10,050 bases of DNA, from the NCBI GenBank assembly GCA_021295675.1, contig JAGWBY010000085.1, positions 1-10,050 of the forward strand, written 5' to 3'. The notes under the pieces were generated by a model. It ran no database searches, was not told where the DNA came from, and was given only the letters and a program-made list of their open reading frames with translations. The translations under genes were made by a program, and so were the position numbers. Numbering within the stretch: the first letter of the stretch is position 1; each line of letters starts with the position of its first letter. Positions 5,895-10,050 of the stretch are shown one piece after another. This stretch comes from Candidatus Latescibacterota bacterium (GTDB lineage: Bacteria; Latescibacterota; UBA2968; UBA8231).

Positions 5895-7841
5895 TCACGC
5901 CAGTTCAATGCGCTTGATCACGCGTTGCAGGACCCACTCGCTCACGATCGTATTTTTTTGTGTGCGATGCCTGTTCTGAACAGGCGGAATCAACGCATCC
6001 CAATCGGGTTCAAAAGGGCCATAACAAACCGGGTTATCCAGCGCAGCTTGCAAACCGGGAATCAACGCCTTCATCTGCGCCAGGATCTCTCGGCTATAAA
6101 AAGACAGATTTGCACCCGCGCGAAACCGCGCCCAGAGCAGATCACTTTGCAACGCGCGTTCCAATGCAGGCATCGCGCCTGCTGTGCGGTTGTTTTGGCA
6201 AAGCAAGTCAGACGCCGCCAGACTCACACTGATCGATTCGTCCCGAACAAGTGGGCCGATCCTTTGCAGAACGGTATCCTCCAGTTCATACGACATCAAC
6301 CCGGTAATCGCCCAGTAACGCACAGCACTATCGGGATCATCAAGTCGGTCGATTAACTTAGCTTTGCCGACTTCACCTAAGCGAGGAAAATCGGCTGTCG
6401 CCAGAATGTGTGCGTAGTGTTCGCAATGTGTGCCCACTTCGCAATTCACACCATCATACTCAGCCGCTCGCACGATCATCTCAGTTTCATCGATCAGCCC
6501 CAGATCTCGCGTCTCAATCATCCACGCAAACAACTGCGTTCGCATCTGATCTTTGAGATCGCTGTATTCGGGATCATCAGTTAGGTTGGCAATCTCTTCC
6601 GGGTCATTTTCAACGTCATACAGTTCTTCAAATGGCTTCTTCGCCTGCCAGATCAAATATGCAGAATACGCCTCGGGAATCGGCAGCAAAAACACACCAT
6701 CGGGATCGTGTACCTTCTGCTCTCCGGGCAAACACGATGTATCCCAGAAATCATGCTCAGGTGTTCCCTTTTCAGGTGGCGTCGCAAAGAAACCACCATC
6801 TGGCCAAAACGAAGCATAGGGGCGATGCGGCAAAAAGTTGCGAATGTAGCGGTATTGCTCATTCCGAATCGTGCGAATCATCTCATTGCAATTGTCGAGG
6901 CGATCTCGCGCCCCACAGACATAATCGCGATGCGGTTCTTTTTGCTTACCGAGGAATGCCTGTCCTTGAAAATGGTTGGGAATCTGCACATCCATCATGC
7001 TCAAAACAGACGCGCCCATATCCATCGTCATCACCAGATCATCCACCACCGTTCCCGGCGGTCCTGGTGCCAGATGTTGATATTTGTCGGGAAAGCGAAT
7101 AATCAACGGCACCTGCAAACCATCGTCATAAACGTGCGTCTTGCCTCTCGGAAAACCTGTGCCGTGATCGGACCAGAAGAAGACAATCGTATTGTCCAGC
7201 ACACCTGTGGACACCAATTTTTCTAGTACTTCTCCCACGTGACGGTCAACCTGCATCAGGCCATCGTAAAAAAGAGCGGTGCGTTCTCGCGCAAGCGGTG
7301 TATCAGGCATAAAAACAGGAAGTGGTGCATTGACAGGATCGTGCAATTCTTCATCCGTTAACAAACTCGACCGCTGTTCTCGCGCTTGCTCTGGGGTCAG
7401 CTTAAACACACTGGCGTGGGATTCACCAAAACTATAAACAGCAAAAAAAGGCTTCTCATCTGCTCGTGCCAAAAGCGCATCATTGCTCTGATACGCGGCC
7501 CATTCGTCAGGATCAATGTCGGTGTTCAGGTCAGTATTGATCGCCGAACAGTTATACCCTGCTGCCAGCAGATAATGCGGCAACATTTGCACAAAATCAG
7601 GACGTCTGGCAAAACTTCGATGATGATGCGTACCCACCGTCGTCTGATGCATTCCGGTAAAAATACTTGTGCGCGCGGGTGAACAAATAGGCCCGCAGGC
7701 AAAAGCGTTCGCATAGCGAATGCCTTCTTCAGCTAGCTTATCGAGATGAGGAGTTGTGGCATAATCATCGCCATAACACCCCAAATTCCTCGCACTCACA
7801 TCGTGTGTATTTATCCAGACAAAATTCGGTCGTTCCGCCAA
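5895..7841 (-). CDS. Type I (formylglycine) sulfatase, S1_8/SGSH-like, with HEAT-like C-terminal region
   Basis: Hydrolyses sulfate esters or sulfamates, using a Cys converted to formylglycine. The signature CSPARTSIFTG places that residue at Cys53. The N-terminal metal site reads NTHDVSARNLGCYGD (His13-Asp14, where many sulfatases have Asp-Asp; HD is common in SGSH-like members). The second metal/sulfate site reads FFWSDHGTGFPRGKTHVYDD with Asp225, His226, Lys234 and His236. Residues ~490-610 form repeated helical pairs of HEAT type (LIDRLDDPDSAVRYWAITGL and following), a tail found in some S1 sulfatases. At 648 residues it is longer than a minimal sulfatase because of that tail. It has no signal peptide, so a cytoplasmic enzyme is expected, and needs a formylglycine-generating enzyme not in this window. 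The start is TTG at 7841 with AAGAGGAA just upstream. It sits 12 bp after the aldehyde dehydrogenase. The sulfated substrate is unknown. Confidence 0.93.
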   Translation of the reverse strand: MAERPNFVWINTHDVSARNLGCYGDDYATTPHLDKLAEEGIRYANAFACGPICSPARTSIFTGMHQTTVGTHHHRSFARRPDFVQMLPHYLLAAGYNCSAINTDLNTDIDPDEWAAYQSNDALLARADEKPFFAVYSFGESHASVFKLTPEQAREQRSSLLTDEELHDPVNAPLPVFMPDTPLARERTALFYDGLMQVDRHVGEVLEKLVSTGVLDNTIVFFWSDHGTGFPRGKTHVYDDGLQVPLIIRFPDKYQHLAPGPPGTVVDDLVMTMDMGASVLSMMDVQIPNHFQGQAFLGKQKEPHRDYVCGARDRLDNCNEMIRTIRNEQYRYIRNFLPHRPYASFWPDGGFFATPPEKGTPEHDFWDTSCLPGEQKVHDPDGVFLLPIPEAYSAYLIWQAKKPFEELYDVENDPEEIANLTDDPEYSDLKDQMRTQLFAWMIETRDLGLIDETEMIVRAAEYDGVNCEVGTHCEHYAHILATADFPRLGEVGKAKLIDRLDDPDSAVRYWAITGLMSYELEDTVLQRIGPLVRDESISVSLAASDLLCQNNRTAGAMPALERALQSDLLWARFRAGANLSFYSREILAQMKALIPGLQAALDNPVCYGPFEPDWDALIPPVQNRHRTQKNTIVSEWVLQRVIKRIELA

Positions 7842-7846
7842 ATCAA

Positions 7847-7854
7847 TTCCTCTT
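7847..7854 (-). promoter_or_regulatory. Ribosome binding site for the TTG-initiated sulfatase
   Basis: AAGAGGAA on the minus strand touches the last base of the aldehyde dehydrogenase stop codon and lies about 6 bases before the TTG at 7841. The protein read from this TTG opens with MAERPNFVWINTHD, a normal sulfatase N-terminus, so the TTG is well supported. Confidence 0.65.
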
Positions 7855-9242
7855 CAAGAGATCCACACCGTTTTGTATTCAAAAAAAGGCTCCAGACCCA
7901 TCTCGCCGTAGCGCCGGCCAATGCCGCTCTGCTTAAAACCACCCCAAGGTGTGCGATGGCTCAGCATACTGGCACTATTAATGGCCACAACCCCCACTTC
8001 CAATCGCCGCACAAAGTACCGCTGGCGCTCAGCCTCTCGGGTCCAGAGCGAAACGAGCAGTCCGTAGTCCGTATCGTTGGCCAATGCTAGGGCCTCGTCG
8101 TCGCTGGCAAACGTCAGCACGGAGACAACCGGGCCGAAAATTTCGTCGCGGCAAACCGGAGAGGACTGATAGGCAAAGGCAAAAGCCGTAGGCGCAAAAT
8201 AGCAACCCTTGGCGTGCTCGTCTCCCGGCGGCCGCGCGCCACCAAACAGCAGATCTCCTTGTGCTTTGCCCATCTCGACGTAGCGCTCCACGCGCTCTAC
8301 TGCCGCTTGGTCGATCAACATGCTGGGCCCTGCGGCCTGTGCCTTTTCTTTTAGTAGAGCGATAAATTCGTCGCGCAGCGATTCGTGCAGCAAAACCCGA
8401 CTTATTGCCGAGCACGCCTGCCCGGGGAAGGCCGATCCCACAGTCGCCGTCGCCGCCGCTTCGAGGTCGGCGTCGGGTAAGACGATCTGCGCCGTTTTAT
8501 TGCCCAGATTTAGCTGCACTCGCTTGAGATCTGCGGCGGCCGCGGCCATGATTTTTTTACCCGTCGCCGTACTGCCGGTAAAACTGATCAGCCGCGTAGC
8601 TGGGTGCGCGACGAGCGCCTGCCCCACCTCGGGCCCCTTGCCGCTGAGCGCGTTGACCACTCCAGCGGGAAAACCGGCTTCGTGGAATGCCTGCATGGTT
8701 TTGAGCGCCTGTGGCGCTTCTTGGTCGGGCGCTTTAAGCACGACCGTATTGCCGGCTACCAGTGCCGGCACGGCCGATAAGAGAGAGGCCAGCATCGGCC
8801 CGTTGAAGGGGGCAAAGATCGCAACGACGCCCAGCGGTTCCCTATATACGTAATTAGTGCCTTGGTCGCCGTGCTCAATAAGAGTCCCCGCCCCGTCGTC
8901 TAGTTTACCCACGTAGTAGTCGATGACGCGCTCTACCAGCGGCGGGATGCCCGGCCCCCCCTGGGGCTGGACCTTGGCGGCCGCCAGTTCGTCGGCCATG
9001 GCATAGAGCACCTCTTTCAGTTTGGCGAATAAAGCGCGCTTGTGCTCAATGCCGCAGAACTTCCACTCGGCGTAAAATGCTTCGTTCGCAGCCGCCGCGG
9101 CCCGATCCACGTCGGCCCGACTGGCGTCGGCGACTTCGGCGACTAATGTGCCGTCTACGGGGCTATACAGGGGATAGTACTGTCCAGATGCAGGGGGACA
9201 CATTTGGTCCCCGATCAGCAAATCACTTTTTTTGACACTCAC
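7854..9242 (-). CDS. Aldehyde dehydrogenase superfamily protein with Asn in place of the general-base Glu
   Basis: NAD(P)-dependent oxidation of an aldehyde is the family reaction. Visible landmarks: Asn147 in FAPFNGPM (oxyanion hole), Lys170 in VVLKAP (cofactor), FTGSTATGKKI at ~221-231 (Rossmann loop), catalytic Cys277 in GQACSAISR, EIFGPVVSV, and the C-terminal WGGFKQSGIGRRYGEMGLEPF. The position normally occupied by Glu of the ELGGK motif is Asn245 (LNLGNK); it is coded AAT at 8510-8508, at least two base changes from a Glu codon. CoA-acylating methylmalonate-semialdehyde dehydrogenases also have Asn there, so altered deacylation chemistry is possible, though the rest does not look like that subfamily. 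The 462 residues are slightly short around AAAKVQPQGGPGIPP, where a more usual 'ESLDxGKP' segment is absent. Start GTG at 9242 has AAGGAAG 5 bases upstream. It is the first gene of the operon; lactaldehyde or another small aldehyde is a plausible but unproven substrate. Confidence 0.9.
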   Translation of the reverse strand: MSVKKSDLLIGDQMCPPASGQYYPLYSPVDGTLVAEVADASRADVDRAAAAANEAFYAEWKFCGIEHKRALFAKLKEVLYAMADELAAAKVQPQGGPGIPPLVERVIDYYVGKLDDGAGTLIEHGDQGTNYVYREPLGVVAIFAPFNGPMLASLLSAVPALVAGNTVVLKAPDQEAPQALKTMQAFHEAGFPAGVVNALSGKGPEVGQALVAHPATRLISFTGSTATGKKIMAAAAADLKRVQLNLGNKTAQIVLPDADLEAAATATVGSAFPGQACSAISRVLLHESLRDEFIALLKEKAQAAGPSMLIDQAAVERVERYVEMGKAQGDLLFGGARPPGDEHAKGCYFAPTAFAFAYQSSPVCRDEIFGPVVSVLTFASDDEALALANDTDYGLLVSLWTREAERQRYFVRRLEVGVVAINSASMLSHRTPWGGFKQSGIGRRYGEMGLEPFFEYKTVWIS

Positions 9243-9287
9243 TTCGTCTTCCTTTCTATTGAAACTAATTTCACCGAGGAATCCACC
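9243..9287. other. Short divergent spacer between the operon and the right-edge gene
   Basis: Only 45 bp separate the GTG of the aldehyde dehydrogenase from the TTG of the plus-strand gene. It holds both ribosome sites, AAGGAAG at 9254-9248 (minus) and GAGGAA at 9276-9281 (plus), with an AT-rich centre (TATTGAAACTAATTT, 9257-9271). Promoters for at least one direction must extend into the opposite gene. I see no clear operator palindrome. Confidence 0.5.
9276..9281 (+). promoter_or_regulatory. Ribosome binding site for the TTG-initiated right-edge gene
   Basis: GAGGAA stands 6 bases before the TTG at 9288. The next in-frame ATG, at 9336, has no comparable site, and the 16 residues between them (MPSPPALPENYDAQAH) read as ordinary coding sequence. 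Confidence 0.55.
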
Positions 9288-10050
9288 TTGCCATCACCGC
9301 CGGCCCTGCCCGAAAATTACGACGCCCAAGCACACATGATAACCCATCAGGTGCGCGGGCGCATCTTTCACTCCACTGTACCCTCGGCGCAACTGGCCTC
9401 TGAGCTGATGGCCAGCGGCGCACCCGCAGATATCGCCGAAGCCACCGCCATCTTTCGCGCCGTGCTCGGCTGCCAAGAAGTGCGGGACACCCAACCGCAC
9501 CGAGGCAATTTTCGCTGGGAGTTGGAAGACGAAGTAGTAGAAGATCTCAATGCCGTGCAGTTTGTGCTCTTTTACTGCATTCCCGTGCTGTGCAAAACAT
9601 CAGACGCTCTGCCCCCGGACTTGGTCGCAGCTATGCACCGCGCCGTCGCGCTGGGCCTAGAGGAAATCGCGCGCATCGACGTGGCCCTAGCCTATACCAA
9701 CATCGTCCTCAAGGACATCACCAACTCCTGCCTCGGCGGCCAGTTGTTGGGCGATAATAATATCGGCCAGCGCGGCCGGGAAAAACTGGTGCGCTGGATG
9801 GCGCACGTAGATACCTACGGCCTGCCGGCCGAGTATAATAGCCCCAACTACGCCTCTGTCGCCGTGCGCGTGCTGGGCCGCTTGGCCGAACTGACCGAGG
9901 ACGAACACACCCGCATCCGCGCCCGCACCATGCTCACTCGCCTCGGCCTTTCCGCGGCGTTACACGTCCATCCCGGCATCGGCTGCTGGGCCGGCCCCTT
10001 CAGCCGCGCCTATAGCCATGCCGTCTTTAACGCCAACGCCTTTAACGCCG
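9288..10050 (+). CDS. Conserved protein of unknown function, probably all-helical; N-terminal 254 residues
   Basis: An open frame runs from TTG 9288 to the right edge without a stop, so the gene is incomplete. Codon choice and composition are clearly coding, and the antisense frames here are shadows. The visible protein is almost entirely helix-forming, with conserved-looking motifs: FRWELEDEVVEDLNAVQF at ~79-96, YTNIVLKDITNSCLGG at ~140-155, YNSPNYASVAV at ~185-195 and HVHPGIGCWAGPFSRAY at ~229-245. Alternating helices with polar/aromatic loops (NSPNY, WAGPFSRAY) suggest an (alpha/alpha)-toroid of the kind seen in polysaccharide lyases and some glycosidases, but this is pattern inference. 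No signal peptide is visible. It is divergent from the sulfatase operon with a 45-bp spacer, so shared regulation and a role on the same substrate are plausible. I resemble-match it only to uncharacterised proteins and give no function. Confidence 0.75.
   Translation, partial: MPSPPALPENYDAQAHMITHQVRGRIFHSTVPSAQLASELMASGAPADIAEATAIFRAVLGCQEVRDTQPHRGNFRWELEDEVVEDLNAVQFVLFYCIPVLCKTSDALPPDLVAAMHRAVALGLEEIARIDVALAYTNIVLKDITNSCLGGQLLGDNNIGQRGREKLVRWMAHVDTYGLPAEYNSPNYASVAVRVLGRLAELTEDEHTRIRARTMLTRLGLSAALHVHPGIGCWAGPFSRAYSHAVFNANAFNA

Noticed and set aside
5878..5898. GTG at 5898, overlapping the sulfatase stop as GTGA, as the aldo/keto reductase start
   Set aside because: A strong AGAGGAG site lies just downstream and is ideally spaced for the ATG at 5877; the extra residues MIRGALR are partly encoded by that site.
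6708..7226. 172-residue plus-strand ORF opposite the sulfatase
   Set aside because: Antisense to conserved sulfatase motifs; no ribosome site and no domain-like pattern.
8320..8853. 177-residue plus-strand ORF opposite the aldehyde dehydrogenase
   Set aside because: It is antisense to a fully conserved gene and its Ala/Ser/Cys-rich product has no recognisable motif.

Overview
The window reads as bacterial chromosome from an uncultured, metabolically broad organism. Genes are closely packed, with Shine-Dalgarno sites of the AGGAG type and frequent non-ATG starts (GTG for the aldehyde dehydrogenase, TTG for the sulfatase and the right-edge gene). A sulfatase, an aldo/keto reductase, a Gfo/Idh/MocA oxidoreductase and a modular transglutaminase-like protein together resemble the gene content of Latescibacterota-, Poribacteria- or Planctomycetota-type genomes. 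That placement is inference from content; there is no rRNA or marker gene. I see no tRNA, CRISPR array, insertion sequence or origin.

Layout. The left edge (1-205, minus) holds the N-terminus of an M20-family metallopeptidase. A 213-bp divergent spacer follows, with a possible promoter for it. On the plus strand, 419-1431 is a broken M19 membrane-dipeptidase gene: all visible metal-ligand motifs are kept, but about 22 bp and the reading frame are lost in the middle. Next is a large transglutaminase-like protein (start 1461) with an intact Cys-His-Asp triad. Its reading frame runs past its probable natural end into an out-of-frame remnant of an unidentified gene (3511-3802), which itself carries a +1 frameshift. 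This plus-strand block is therefore partly decayed or rearranged.

From 9242 down to 3849 four minus-strand genes form a tight unit with gaps of 12, 17 and 34 bp: aldehyde dehydrogenase, S1-type sulfatase with a HEAT-like tail, aldo/keto reductase and Gfo/Idh/MocA oxidoreductase. The set fits intracellular catabolism of a sulfated sugar or similar small sulfate ester: sulfate removal, then redox steps on the sugar and on an aldehyde product. The aldehyde dehydrogenase is unusual in having Asn where the catalytic general-base Glu normally sits. The sulfatase has no signal peptide, which argues for a cytoplasmic substrate.

Divergent from the operon, 45 bp away, a TTG-initiated gene (9288 to the right edge) encodes a conserved protein of unknown function with a helical, possibly alpha/alpha-toroid, pattern. 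The most notable points are the Glu-to-Asn dehydrogenase, the sulfatase operon, the two damaged plus-strand loci and the unknown right-edge gene. I do not see evidence for a wholly new type of system.
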